This document shows positions 16,579 to 24,874 of a DNA stretch of 64,000 bases, piece by piece. Source of the stretch: JBJXGV01 sp046160485 (GTDB taxonomy: Bacteria > Orphanbacterota > Orphanbacteria > JBJXGV01); NCBI GenBank assembly GCA_046160485.1, contig JBJXGV010000068.1:68001-132000 (forward strand). The letters run 5' to 3'. The notes beneath the pieces are model-generated. The model was not told the origin of the DNA. It was given only the letters and a program-made list of their open reading frames with translations, and ran no database searches. Both the position numbers and the translations under genes were made by a program. Position 1 is the stretch's first letter, and each line of letters begins with the position of its first letter.

Positions 16579-17730
16579 TTACCTCGGCAGCTTCACCCGC
16601 TTCACCTGGTGATTGTAGCTGTCGGCGATGTAGAGCGTGCTCGTCGCATCGTCCCAATAGATGCCCGACGGTTTGTAGAGCGCCGCGTCGATCGCGCGCG
16701 TCGCATCCACCGAGTAGCCTCGCTCGCCCGACCCCGCCACCGTCGTGACGACGCCGTTCGCGTCGATCTTGCGAATCACCGCGTTGTCGGAATCGGCGAC
16801 GTAGACGCTGCCGGCGGGCGTGCACGCGATGTCGGTCGGCTGCGAGAACTGCGCGCTCAACGCCGGCCCGCCGTCGCCCGTGTATCCCGGCGTCCCGTTC
16901 CCGGCGATCGTTGTCACCGCGCGCGTCGCGATGTTGATCTTTCGAATCCGATGGTTCTGCGTGTCGGCGACGAATATGTCATTGCCATCCGCGCTCACGT
17001 CCATCTTCCCGCCCGGGTACGCGTTCGTGCCGGTCGACCAGTTGAACTGCGCAGCCTCTCCGACGCCATCCGCGTAACCGCCCGTGCTCCCGGCAAACGT
17101 CGTGATGATTCCCTGCGTGTCGATCCTGCGAATACGCGTGTTCCCTTGGTCCGAGATGTACATGTTGCCCGCGGGGTCCCACACGACGCAGCTCGGCAGC
17201 GAAATCAGCGCGTCGAGCGCGGGCCCGTTGTCGCCCGCGAAGCCGTTGTCCGAACCAACGACCGACGTCACCATGCGCGTCGTCTTGTCGACCTTCTTCA
17301 CCTTCCAGTTGTGCCACACCGAGATGTAGAAGTCGCCGGCCGGCGAGATCGCGACGTTGACCGGGTGATTCAGACTCACCTCGAGCGCTGGGCCGTCCGA
17401 GTCGTCGCCGTGCACGCCCGATCCCATCGCGCGCGAAATGATCCCGTTCGCGTCGACCTTGCGAATGACGTGGTTATTCCAGTCGGCAATGTAGGCGTCG
17501 CTTCCGGAGACGACGACGTCTTGCGGGAAGTAGAGCCGCGCACCGACCGCCGCCGTGCCGTCGCCCGAGTATCCCGCAGACGTCGGCTTCCCCGCGAAGT
17601 TGTAGAGAACGCCTTCCGCGTCGGTGATCGGTTGCGGGTCCGTTGTTTTGTCGCCGCCGCATCCGGCAATGCCCAGGACGAGCGTCGCCGCCGCGGCGAT
17701 GCGGCGCAGCGCTCGCTGAGTGTTCGTCAT
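16579..17730 (-). CDS. NHL-repeat beta-propeller lipoprotein (copy A)
   Basis: The product has 383 residues with a clean lipoprotein signal ending GIAGC. Six or more NHL-type repeats follow, each with a Gly-Asp-x-Tyr-(I/V)-(A/S)-Asp-x-x-Asn-(H/T)-x-I-R-(K/R) core such as DAYIADWNNHVIRKVD, ending in LYIADSYNHQVKRVKLPR. NHL propellers bind proteins, carbohydrates or other ligands and are common in exported proteins. No catalytic site is visible. I start at 17730 because the signal peptide begins there; an in-frame ATG at 17760 overlaps the upstream paralogue stop as ATGA and is the main alternative. It converges on the GH85 gene with 11 bases between. Confidence 0.8.
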   Translation of the reverse strand: MTNTQRALRRIAAAATLVLGIAGCGGDKTTDPQPITDAEGVLYNFAGKPTSAGYSGDGTAAVGARLYFPQDVVVSGSDAYIADWNNHVIRKVDANGIISRAMGSGVHGDDSDGPALEVSLNHPVNVAISPAGDFYISVWHNWKVKKVDKTTRMVTSVVGSDNGFAGDNGPALDALISLPSCVVWDPAGNMYISDQGNTRIRRIDTQGIITTFAGSTGGYADGVGEAAQFNWSTGTNAYPGGKMDVSADGNDIFVADTQNHRIRKINIATRAVTTIAGNGTPGYTGDGGPALSAQFSQPTDIACTPAGSVYVADSDNAVIRKIDANGVVTTVAGSGERGYSVDATRAIDAALYKPSGIYWDDATSTLYIADSYNHQVKRVKLPR

Positions 17731-17756
17731 CGTGAAGCCGCCCCCCGCGCGAGCCC

Positions 17757-18950
17757 TCATGGGTTGCGCACCTTCTTGATCATGTGATTCCACGTGTCGG
17801 CGACGTAGAGCGTGTTGGTCGCTTTGTCGAACGCGATTCCCTGAGGCTGGTTGAGCTTCGCCTGCCGCGCGGCCGTCCCGTTCGGCGAGGAGCCCTCGGC
17901 TCCCGTTCCCACGACCGTCGTGATGATCCCCGCCGTGTCGATCTTCCGAATCACGTTGTTGCCGTACTCGACGATGTAGAGATCGCCAGCCGCCGAAAAC
18001 TCGAGGTCGGAGGGGAAGTTGAGTTGCGCGGAGAGCGCGTCGCCGCCGTCGCCCGCGTAGCCCTCGACGCCCGTACCCGCCACGGTCGTCACCTCGCGCG
18101 TCGCGATGTTGATCTTGCGCACGCGATGATTCTCCGGATCGGTGACGTAAATCTCGTCGCCGCTCGGCGAGAGCGCGAGCGTTGCGCCTCGCGTGCCGGT
18201 TCCGGTCGTGGTGCCGCCGGGCCAGCTAAACATCGCCGCCTCGCCGACGCCGTCCGCGAAGCCGCGTTCGCCCCCCGCGAACGTCGTGATGATTTGCGTG
18301 GCCGCGTCGACCTTGCGCACGCGCTGATTCCCCTGGTCGGCGATGTACATGTTGCCGGCTGCGTCGAAAACCAAGCTGCTCGGAAGATCCATCATGCACG
18401 CGGTGGCGGGGCCGTTGTCGCCGCCGAAGCCGCGCCCCGTGCCGACCGGGATCGAGCACTCGAGCGTCGTCGCGTCGAACGCCTTGATCTTCCAGTTGTG
18501 ATACGCCGCGACGTAGTAGTTACCATCCGGCCCGATTCGAATTTCCGTTGGGTGATTGAAGTTGATAGTCGGCCCGGCGCCCGTGACGCCGTCGCCAACG
18601 AGCCCGGAGCCGATGAAGCCGTGAATCGTTCCGTCGGCCGTGATCTTGCGGATGCGATGGTTGTTCCAGTCCATCACGAGCATTTCGCCGCCCGGGATGA
18701 CGGTGAGGTCGACGACCCAGTAGAGAAGCGCGTTCGCCGCGGGGCCCTCGTCTCCATCGTTGCCCGCGAGGCCGGTTTTTCCGGCGACGTCGTAGAGCAT
18801 TCCGTCAGCTTCGACGATCGGGATGACCGGGTTCGGATCGTCGCCGCCGCAGCCGAGCGCGAGCGCCAGGATCAAGAGGAGCGCGATGAGAAGCACGCCG
18901 CGGCGCGTGGCGCGCGCGAGGGTTTCACTTTCGCTGGCGTGAATTCGCAT
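17757..18950 (-). CDS. NHL-repeat beta-propeller lipoprotein (copy B)
   Basis: The product has 397 residues: a basic head, a Leu-rich core and a lipobox ending ALALGC. The propeller has the same repeat order as the downstream copy, with matching phrases such as VLVMDWNNHRIRKIT-like, NMYIADQGNQRVRKVD and TLYVADTWNHMIKKV. The two are clearly a tandem duplication that has diverged. Residues 45-55 carry DDPNPVIP, a linker like DKTTDPQP in copy A. The start at 18950 is preceded by a weak GAGAAGAG. It probably forms a two-gene operon with copy A. Confidence 0.8.
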   Translation of the reverse strand: MRIHASESETLARATRRGVLLIALLLILALALGCGGDDPNPVIPIVEADGMLYDVAGKTGLAGNDGDEGPAANALLYWVVDLTVIPGGEMLVMDWNNHRIRKITADGTIHGFIGSGLVGDGVTGAGPTINFNHPTEIRIGPDGNYYVAAYHNWKIKAFDATTLECSIPVGTGRGFGGDNGPATACMMDLPSSLVFDAAGNMYIADQGNQRVRKVDAATQIITTFAGGERGFADGVGEAAMFSWPGGTTTGTGTRGATLALSPSGDEIYVTDPENHRVRKINIATREVTTVAGTGVEGYAGDGGDALSAQLNFPSDLEFSAAGDLYIVEYGNNVIRKIDTAGIITTVVGTGAEGSSPNGTAARQAKLNQPQGIAFDKATNTLYVADTWNHMIKKVRNP

Positions 18951-19034
18951 TGCTCTTCTCGGTCTCCCTTGTGGCGCAATCACTGAAACAGCCATCAATG
19001 ATCGTTCCTCGCGACGGACCCCGGCAAGTGAAAT

Positions 19035-19754
19035 CTATGCCTGCAGGAGCCCATCGAGCGGCGCCCCGGCGAGGCTCGCGGCGGGCGGGGCGACCTCTTC
19101 GGGGTCGCGACCGCGGCGGAACACGCGTGCGCCCGCCGCGCCGTGCAGCGTGAGCCTCGTCCCCTCGAGCCGAAGCCACGTCCCCTCGCGAATCCCGACG
19201 ACCGGCGTCGTGTTCTCTTCGAGGAATTCGCGAATCCTCTCCTCGCGCGTTTCGCCCATGTGCCGCGAGCCGGCATCCGCGTCGATGTAGTGCGGATTGA
19301 TCTGGAATGGCACCAGGCCAAGCGCGGCGAAATGACGCGGCTCGACGATCGGCATGTCGTTCGTCGTCTTGATCGTCGGCGCGGCGATGTTCGTGCCGGC
19401 GCTGGCGCCCATGTACGGCATCCCGGCGCTCGCTCGCTCGCGAATCGCGTCGAGCAGCCCGCTCCGCTCGAGCGTGTCAAGCAAGCGAAACGTGTTGCCG
19501 CCTCCCGTGAAGACAGCGTCGGCGCGGGCGAGCCGCGCGGCGCCGTCGGCATCGGGCGAGAGCCCGAACAGCTCGATCCCTTCGCGCTCGAATCGCTCGC
19601 GCGCTTTCGCGGTGTACGCATCGCGGTTCTGAAGCGCGAACGGAACGAACGCGATGCGCCGCGCCGGCCCGAGAAAATCGCGGATCGCGCTCATCGCGTG
19701 ATCGAGATAGCCCGATCCGAAGTTCGTGGAATTGCTCAACAGAAGAAGTCGCAT
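19035..19754 (-). CDS. pepE: Dipeptidase E (alpha-aspartyl dipeptidase), peptidase S51
   Basis: The product has 239 residues, normal for PepE. The conserved N-terminus MRLLLLSNSTNFGSGYLDHA and the pocket motif FTGGGNTFRLLDTL are visible. The nucleophile elbow YMGASAGTN carries the catalytic Ser (about 120). The histidine-containing FQINPHYIDAD and the REGTWLRLEG strand also match. PepE hydrolyses dipeptides with N-terminal aspartate in the cytosol, salvaging amino acids. The ATG at 19754 has GGAG eight bases upstream; an in-frame TTG nine bases earlier is less likely. Confidence 0.92.
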   Translation of the reverse strand: MRLLLLSNSTNFGSGYLDHAMSAIRDFLGPARRIAFVPFALQNRDAYTAKARERFEREGIELFGLSPDADGAARLARADAVFTGGGNTFRLLDTLERSGLLDAIRERASAGMPYMGASAGTNIAAPTIKTTNDMPIVEPRHFAALGLVPFQINPHYIDADAGSRHMGETREERIREFLEENTTPVVGIREGTWLRLEGTRLTLHGAAGARVFRRGRDPEEVAPPAASLAGAPLDGLLQA

Positions 19755-19787
19755 CGGTTGCACTCCGAGGAGGGGCGAGAGAGTAAA

Positions 19788-19826
19788 CGCGCCGAAAAGA
19801 AGGAAGGAGGCGCAGCCCGATGCGCC
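19788..19826 (-). terminator. Intrinsic terminator of the cold-shock gene
   Basis: On the minus strand, GGAGGCGCA and TGCGCCTCC form a perfect nine-base-pair stem with a six-base loop, followed by TTCCTTCTTTTC. It lies 34 bases past the cold-shock stop codon. This is the clearest intrinsic terminator in the window. Confidence 0.85.
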
Positions 19827-19859
19827 TCCCCGATTCCCGAGTACTGAACGAAAAAGCGG

Positions 19860-20069
19860 TTAGGCCGGAGTGACGTTCTCGGCCTGCGGCCCTCTCGGGC
19901 TGTCTGCCAAGTCGAACTCCACGAGCTGACCTTCTGCGAGCGTCTTGAAGCCCTCACCACGGATCGCCGAGAAATGCACGAACACGTCCTTGCCGCCATC
20001 ACGCTCGATGAAACCAAAACCCTTCGTTTCGTTGAACCACTTCACACGGCCCTGCATTCTTTGAGACAT
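19860..20069 (-). CDS. Cold-shock domain protein, CspA family
   Basis: The product has 69 residues, the usual size of a single cold-shock domain. It starts MSQRMQGRVKWFNETKGFGF. Both RNA-binding motifs are present: KGFGFI (RNP1) at about 16-21 and VFVHF (RNP2) at about 29-33. The chain ends with the ENVTPA tail. These proteins bind single-stranded RNA and melt hairpins, acting as RNA chaperones and transcription antiterminators. GGAG lies four bases before the ATG, short but acceptable. It has its own promoter at 20274-20304, a leader of about 200 bases and a strong terminator. Confidence 0.95.
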   Translation of the reverse strand: MSQRMQGRVKWFNETKGFGFIERDGGKDVFVHFSAIRGEGFKTLAEGQLVEFDLADSPRGPQAENVTPA

Positions 20070-20267
20070 AGATCTCCTCTTTCTTTTCCAATCGTGCCAG
20101 CTCGAACCCTCCCTCCTGCCCGGCACGAGGCATTCAGGACTTACCGTTCCAACGCGGGGCGTCGTTTCGGGCATCCGTGTCGGCTGAAATAGAAAAGCCG
20201 CCTGGCGAACGAAAGCCGGGCGGACGACTCAGATCAGCTTCCCCGGAACAACGAACGCACACCACTC
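20070..20267 (-). promoter_or_regulatory. Long 5' leader of the cold-shock mRNA with a terminator-like hairpin
   Basis: If transcription starts seven bases after the -10 box, the leader is about 198 bases, similar to the long leader of E. coli cspA. Within it, at 20224-20199, a nine-base stem with one mismatch around an eight-base loop is followed on the minus strand by CTTTTCTA, which is the form of an intrinsic terminator. It could end transcription of the upstream DJ-1/PfpI gene, attenuate the cold-shock gene, or both. That it acts as an attenuator is inference. Confidence 0.5.
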
Positions 20268-20273
20268 ACGAGA

Positions 20274-20304
20274 ATTATATTGGCGGGCCGGCGGACTCGG
20301 TCAA
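20274..20304 (-). promoter_or_regulatory. Promoter of the cold-shock gene
   Basis: On the minus strand, TTGACC (20304-20299) and a perfect TATAAT (20279-20274) are separated by 19 bases. This is the best consensus match in a GC-rich window and lies just past the DJ-1/PfpI stop codon. The spacer is two bases longer than ideal. Confidence 0.6.
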
Positions 20305-20322
20305 GCGCTTTCTTCGACGGCT

Positions 20323-20847
20323 TCATTCGAGGGCGGCGATGAGTTCGCGGCAGAAGTCAGGGATGTCCGGGACGACGCGGCCCCAGACGATGTTGCCGTC
20401 GCGGAACGCGGCGAGATCGCCGACCCAGGTCGCGCCCGCGTTGACGAGATCGTCCTTGATGCCGAGCGATCCTGTGGCGCGGCCGCCCTTCACGATTCCC
20501 GCGGAGATGAGCACGAGTCCCGCGTGGCAAATCGCGCCGACGATCTTGTCGTCGTCGTGGAGGCGGCGCACGAGGTTGGTGACCGCGGCGTAGCGGCGCA
20601 GTTTGTCGGGCGCCCAGCCGCCGGGGACCACGATTCCGTGGAGCGACGCGGCGTCGACGTCGGCTGCGGCGTGATCGCTGCGCGCGGTGAGCCCGCCCGT
20701 CTTGCTGCGAAACGTCTCGCCTGCTTTCACGCCGACGATCAGCGTCGTGGCGCCCGCTTCTTGCAGCCGCATGAGCGGCACCCAGAACTCGAGATCCTCG
20801 AAGCCCTCGTCGACGAGAACGGCGATTCGTTTTCCGTGAAGACTCAT
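20323..20847 (-). CDS. DJ-1/PfpI family protein
   Basis: The product has 174 residues. It opens with RIAVLVDEGFEDLEFWVPL, where Glu 16 fits the conserved acidic residue. It continues with IVVPGGWAPDKLRR and the nucleophile elbow AICHAG, whose Cys (about 102) is the catalytic position. Families with this layout (PfpI, YhbO, DJ-1) act on glyoxal adducts, or as proteases, amidases or chaperones in stress. The exact activity cannot be assigned. AAAGGAG lies five bases before the ATG, and TGATACAAT lies upstream at 20887-20879. Confidence 0.88.
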   Translation of the reverse strand: MSLHGKRIAVLVDEGFEDLEFWVPLMRLQEAGATTLIVGVKAGETFRSKTGGLTARSDHAAADVDAASLHGIVVPGGWAPDKLRRYAAVTNLVRRLHDDDKIVGAICHAGLVLISAGIVKGGRATGSLGIKDDLVNAGATWVGDLAAFRDGNIVWGRVVPDIPDFCRELIAALE

Positions 20848-20878
20848 CCCGACTCCTTTCGCGCGTGTTCGCGGCGGC

Positions 20879-20887
20879 ATTGTATCA
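20879..20887 (-). promoter_or_regulatory. Extended -10 element TGATACAAT for the DJ-1/PfpI gene
   Basis: On the minus strand, TGATACAAT lies 31 bases before the DJ-1/PfpI ATG, giving a short leader that includes the Shine-Dalgarno. It is identical to the element before the GH85 gene. Confidence 0.55.
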
Positions 20888-20995
20888 TTCGCGCCGGACA
20901 GGTTCGAGGTTGCGATTCACTCGCGCGCACCGCTCCGACACCGCGCACGCGTTAGTCGCGCGTCGCGTGCGCATCGCACTCGCGGATGGGAGACC

Positions 20996-22936
20996 GTGTT
21001 GCAACTGAGTGTGTTCATTCCGGTCGCGTGGGTCGCGTGCGTCCATCTCGCGGCGCTCGGCGCCGGGCGGCCGCTCTACTCGCGCTGGGTGCACGCACGC
21101 GGCGCGGCGCGTGGCGATGCGATCGACACGGCGTTGTCGGTGATGCTTGGGCTCGCGGTTCTGGCGAACGCCGCGCTCGCGCTCGCCGCGTTCGGCGTGT
21201 TGCACGCGCCGCTCGTTGCGGGGGCGACGCTCGCGCTCGCTGGTGTGAGTGGCGCGCGCATCGTGCGTGCACGCATCGCCGCCGCGCGCATCGCTCGCGG
21301 CGAAGCGTCTCTCGCACCCGCGCCCGCGCCGCGCCCGGCGCTTGCGCGGCTCTCGGAGCGCGCGCCGCTTCTTCTCGCGCTCCTCTTCGCCGCGTGCTAT
21401 CTGCCCAACGCGCTCATGCCCGTCCTCGAACACGACGACAACGTCTACCATCTCGCGATCCCGCGGATCTACCTCGAGGAGCACGCGCTCACGCGGATGC
21501 CGTCGAGTCTCTTCGCGAACATGCCGCACATCGTCGAGGTGCTCTACACGATCCCTATGAGCTGCGGCGACTTCGTCGCGCCGAAGGTCTTCGCGTACTC
21601 GATGGCGCTGTGGACTCTCGCGGCGCTCGTCGCGTTCGCGCGGCCGATTCTCGGCGGTTTCGGCGCCGGCCTCATCGCGCTCGTGTTCGTGTCCGGGAAG
21701 AACGTGCAGTGGCACCTTGGTCTCGCTTACGTCGAGCCGGTGATCGGATTCTTTCTGCTCTCTGCGTGTCTCGCGTTTTGGCGTTGGCGGCAGACTCGCG
21801 AAGCGGGGCTCTTGCGCGTCGTCGGCGTCGCGTGCGGCATGGCGATCGCGTCGAAGTATTCGGCGTGGGGATTTGCTGGGGCGATCCTCGGCGTGAGCGC
21901 GTTCGCCGCGATTCGCGCGCGCTCACGCGGCGTGTTCGCGCTCGTGCTCATCCCGATTGCGTTCGCGGCGCCGTGGCTCGTCAAGAATGCGCTCTATACG
22001 GGGAATCCGATCTACCCGAATTTGTTCGGCCTCTTCGGCGGAGCGTATTGGTCGGAGATTCAGGCGATGCACCTGTTGCGCTCCATGGATTTCGCGGGCG
22101 GCCCGGAGAAGACGCTCGCGTCGTTCGCGGCGCTCCCGTGGCGGCTCGTCACGCGCGACGAGTTCTTCTTCGCGCCGTGCACGAGCATGAGCTTGATGGC
22201 GCTCTTCGTCGTGGCGTTCGCGATGCCATCCAATTGGCGTTCGCCGCAAGTAGAAATGTTGGCGATTGCGGCGGTTGGGTTCGCGAGCTGGGCGTTGACG
22301 GTTCAGCAGGGCCGCTTTCTCGTCGCGTGGGTTCCGGTGATGGCGCTGGTGGCGGTGTTTGCGCTAGCGCCTCTCGTGCGCGGAGGCGGGGCGTGGGTGC
22401 GGGCCGCGCTTTTCGTTGCGGTCGCGGCTGTCGGCGCATACCAACTCGTCGCGCAGCTCTACCCTTTCGCACCGCGAATCGAAGTCTTCAGCGTGCCGCG
22501 CGATGAACTGATTCCGAAGAACGGGAACTTCGCGCTCTGTGAGTTCTTGAACCGCGAGGTTCCGGAGGGCGGCAAGGTGCTCGCGCTATGGGACAACCGA
22601 TTCTTCTTCTTGCGGCGCGAGTTCGAAGCCGAAAGCGCGTACGAAGCGCCGACCGGGCTTGCGCGGCTTCGCGAGCGTGGATCCGCGCGAGGTTTCGCCG
22701 AAGATCTCGCCGCGGACGGCTTCACGCACGTCGTCATGAACAATGCGGTCGCCTCGACGTATATGAACAACGCCGTCGGCGTAGACCTTCTCGACGACGC
22801 GCTCTATCCAGCGTCGCGGCTCGAAAAAGATCGCGCGCTCTTGAGCGAGTTCGTGAGCGATCATCTCGAGCCGCTCGTGCAGTTCGGAAATCTCTTCGCG
22901 TTTCGCATTCGGGCCGCGGGCCCCGCGGCGCGATGA
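20996..22936 (+). CDS. Multi-pass membrane glycosyltransferase-like protein (GT39/PMT type)
   Basis: The product has 646 residues with about ten or more hydrophobic segments. The first extracytoplasmic loop has LEHDDNVYHLAIPRIY, an acidic pair followed by a Tyr-His as in ArnT/PMT-like GT-C enzymes. The later WLVKNALYTGNPIYPNLFGLFG is typical of this group. Such enzymes move sugars from polyprenyl-phosphate donors onto proteins or lipids at the periplasmic face. The donor and acceptor are unknown. The start is GTG at 20996 with GGGAG close upstream; a TTG one codon later is possible. The stop overlaps the start of the HupE-like gene as ATGA. Confidence 0.75.
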   Translation: MLQLSVFIPVAWVACVHLAALGAGRPLYSRWVHARGAARGDAIDTALSVMLGLAVLANAALALAAFGVLHAPLVAGATLALAGVSGARIVRARIAAARIARGEASLAPAPAPRPALARLSERAPLLLALLFAACYLPNALMPVLEHDDNVYHLAIPRIYLEEHALTRMPSSLFANMPHIVEVLYTIPMSCGDFVAPKVFAYSMALWTLAALVAFARPILGGFGAGLIALVFVSGKNVQWHLGLAYVEPVIGFFLLSACLAFWRWRQTREAGLLRVVGVACGMAIASKYSAWGFAGAILGVSAFAAIRARSRGVFALVLIPIAFAAPWLVKNALYTGNPIYPNLFGLFGGAYWSEIQAMHLLRSMDFAGGPEKTLASFAALPWRLVTRDEFFFAPCTSMSLMALFVVAFAMPSNWRSPQVEMLAIAAVGFASWALTVQQGRFLVAWVPVMALVAVFALAPLVRGGGAWVRAALFVAVAAVGAYQLVAQLYPFAPRIEVFSVPRDELIPKNGNFALCEFLNREVPEGGKVLALWDNRFFFLRREFEAESAYEAPTGLARLRERGSARGFAEDLAADGFTHVVMNNAVASTYMNNAVGVDLLDDALYPASRLEKDRALLSEFVSDHLEPLVQFGNLFAFRIRAAGPAAR

Positions 22937-24102
22937 GGGCGCCGCGCCCCACGCATCGCCTCACGCCTCGCCGGCGGGCGTTCGCTGCCGCGCTACTTGC
23001 GGTGACTCTCGCCGGCGCGTTCGCATTCCCGCGCGACGCGGGCGCACACGAGTGGTCGCTCACCGAGACACGCGCCCAATTCGATTCGCGCGGCGGGTAC
23101 ACGTTCGAACTTCTCTTCGACGCCGACGCGCTTCTCTACGGCGTCGCGCCAGGGCATCTCGCGGCGGCCGATTCGGCGAGCTTGCGCGCGCTCTCACGCG
23201 AGGAGCGCGGACGCCGCGTCGAGGAACTGCGCGCCTTCTTCGCGCGCGCCGTCGAGATCCGATTCGACGACGTCCTCGTTGCGCCGGCGGTTTGGTTTTC
23301 GAGTCGCGGCGAAACGCAGGGAAGTGCCGTGCCGGCAAGCAGCGGCGATGGGCTTCCCGGTAACAGGATTAGTTTTGGCGGCGAGCGGCCGCGCGGCGCA
23401 CGCGCGTTCACGATTCGCGCACCCGAGAGCTTCGGAACGCTCTTGCTCTCGATTCAGCGCGACGAGGGGGCCCCCGCGCGGCGCATCGTGAAGCCGGGAA
23501 TGGAGAGTGACGCGATCGCGCTCAGCGATCGGGGCGGCGCGAGCCGGCTCGCGATTATCGCGCTCTACGCGCGGCTCGGCTTCGAGCACATTCTGCCGAA
23601 GGGCCTCGATCACATTCTCTTCGTCGTGGGGCTGTTTCTTCTCAGCGCGCGCACTTCGGCGCTCCTAAAGCAGGTCACCGCGTTTACGATCGCGCACTCG
23701 CTGACGCTGGCGCTCTCGATGTACGGCGTGATCACTCTGCCGGGGCGCGTCGTCGAGCCTCTAATCGCCCTCTCGATCGCCTACGTTGCCATCGAGAATC
23801 TCGTCACGTCGGAACTGAAGCCGTGGCGCCCGCTCGTGGTGTTCGGATTCGGGCTCTTGCACGGGCTCGGCTTCGCGGGCGTGCTACGAGAACTCGGGCT
23901 GCCGCGTTCCGAATTCCTCGTGGCAATCGTGTCGTTCAACGTCGGCGTCGAACTCGGACAGCTCGCGGTGATCGCGCTCGCGTTCGCCGGGGTCGGATGG
24001 TGGCGGCGCCATCGTGCGTATCGCTCGCGCGTCGTCGTCCCCGCGTCGGCCGCGATCGCGCTCGTCGGCGTCTTCTGGGCGGTTCAGCGCATCGCGGGTT
24101 GA
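22933..24102 (+). CDS. HupE/UreJ-family membrane protein with an extracytoplasmic domain
   Basis: The product has 389 residues. A signal peptide (about 1-40) is followed by a soluble domain of about 150 residues opening AHEWSLTETRA. After it come six or so membrane segments containing LGFEHILPKGLDHILFVVGL, TAFTIAHSLTLALS and FGFGLLHGLGFAGVL. These His- and Asp-containing helices are the HupE/UreJ_2 signature, linked to nickel or cobalt uptake. Histidines in the helices are the likely metal path. It overlaps the upstream gene by four bases. A NicO-type transporter follows directly, supporting a transition-metal role. Confidence 0.82.
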   Translation: MRAPRPTHRLTPRRRAFAAALLAVTLAGAFAFPRDAGAHEWSLTETRAQFDSRGGYTFELLFDADALLYGVAPGHLAAADSASLRALSREERGRRVEELRAFFARAVEIRFDDVLVAPAVWFSSRGETQGSAVPASSGDGLPGNRISFGGERPRGARAFTIRAPESFGTLLLSIQRDEGAPARRIVKPGMESDAIALSDRGGASRLAIIALYARLGFEHILPKGLDHILFVVGLFLLSARTSALLKQVTAFTIAHSLTLALSMYGVITLPGRVVEPLIALSIAYVAIENLVTSELKPWRPLVVFGFGLLHGLGFAGVLRELGLPRSEFLVAIVSFNVGVELGQLAVIALAFAGVGWWRRHRAYRSRVVVPASAAIALVGVFWAVQRIAG

Positions 24103-24125
24103 CGCGAATCGCGCGTCCGTAGACA
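24099..24125 (+). promoter_or_regulatory. Weak promoter before the NicO-like gene
   Basis: TTGACG and TAGACA are 15 bases apart, a short spacer. TAGACA ends eight bases before the ATG at 24134, which has no Shine-Dalgarno motif, so a leaderless transcript is plausible. Confidence 0.35.
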
Positions 24126-24133
24126 CTCGCCGC

Positions 24134-24874
24134 ATGAATCTCCTTGCTGCCGCGGGCTCGGGCGCACTCTTCGGGGTTTTACACGGCCTCGGGCCGGATC
24201 ACTGCGCGGCGCTCGCGTCGCTCATCGCGCACGACCAAGATCACCGCGCTTCGACGCGCGCGAGCTTCCAGTTCGGGCTCGGTCACGCGGCTGCGCTCGG
24301 CGTTCTCGGGCTCGCGGCGAGTGCGTCGGGGCTCTTGATCCCGGAATCGTGGGAGAGCGCGGCCGAGGTTTTCGCGGGGTTGCTCCTCCTCGTCGTCGGT
24401 GTGCTCGCGCTCACGCGGCGCGACGCGCAACTCGTCATCCACAGTCACGCGCACGATCACGTGCATCCGCATGCGCACGACGAACCGCCGCACGCGCATT
24501 GGCACATGCATCTCGGCACGGCGCTCTTCCGGAAGCACGACGCGCGACAGCCGCACCGCCACCCGCACCTCGCGGCGATCATCGGCGGGGCTTTCGGACT
24601 CAGCGGCGTGCGCGCGCTCACGCTCGCTCTGCCGCCGCTCATTCTCGCCGCTCATTCTCTCGCGAGCGCACTCGTCTTCGTCGTCGCGTTCGGCCTCGGC
24701 GTGACGATCTCGATGGTCGCGTTCGGATTCGTCTTTCAGACAGCGCGGCGCGGGCTCTTGAGTCGCTTCGCCGCCAATCCCGCCGTCGCCAACTTGTGGA
24801 TCGCGCGTTCTATCGGCGTCTTTGCGATCGGACTCGGGATTTACTGGGTCGCGCGCAACTTCACGATCGCGTAG
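24134..24874 (+). CDS. NicO/RcnA-like nickel-cobalt transporter
   Basis: The product has 246 residues with six hydrophobic segments. The first helix contains GVLHGLGPDHCAAL, the HxxxDH-type metal motif of NiCoT/NicO/RcnA proteins. Between helices 3 and 4 lies a loop of about 45 residues with some seventeen histidines (HSHAHDHVHPHAHDE and more), as in RcnA, where it binds Ni or Co. The direction of transport cannot be read from sequence: RcnA exports, other relatives import. No ribosome site precedes the ATG, but a -10-like TAGACA does. The end overlaps the convergent EamA gene by 14 bases. Confidence 0.82.
   Translation: MNLLAAAGSGALFGVLHGLGPDHCAALASLIAHDQDHRASTRASFQFGLGHAAALGVLGLAASASGLLIPESWESAAEVFAGLLLLVVGVLALTRRDAQLVIHSHAHDHVHPHAHDEPPHAHWHMHLGTALFRKHDARQPHRHPHLAAIIGGAFGLSGVRALTLALPPLILAAHSLASALVFVVAFGLGVTISMVAFGFVFQTARRGLLSRFAANPAVANLWIARSIGVFAIGLGIYWVARNFTIA

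Noticed and set aside
14305..17787. A 1160-codon open frame on the plus strand across the GH85 gene and the NHL gene
   Set aside because: It is in another frame of the GH85 gene and antisense to the NHL gene, is extremely rich in Arg, and has no family motif. Long shadow frames are expected at this GC content.
24134..24874. An earlier start for the NicO-like gene at 24014
   Set aside because: It would add 40 Arg/Ser-rich residues reading inside the HupE gene and displace the first metal-binding helix from the N-terminus.
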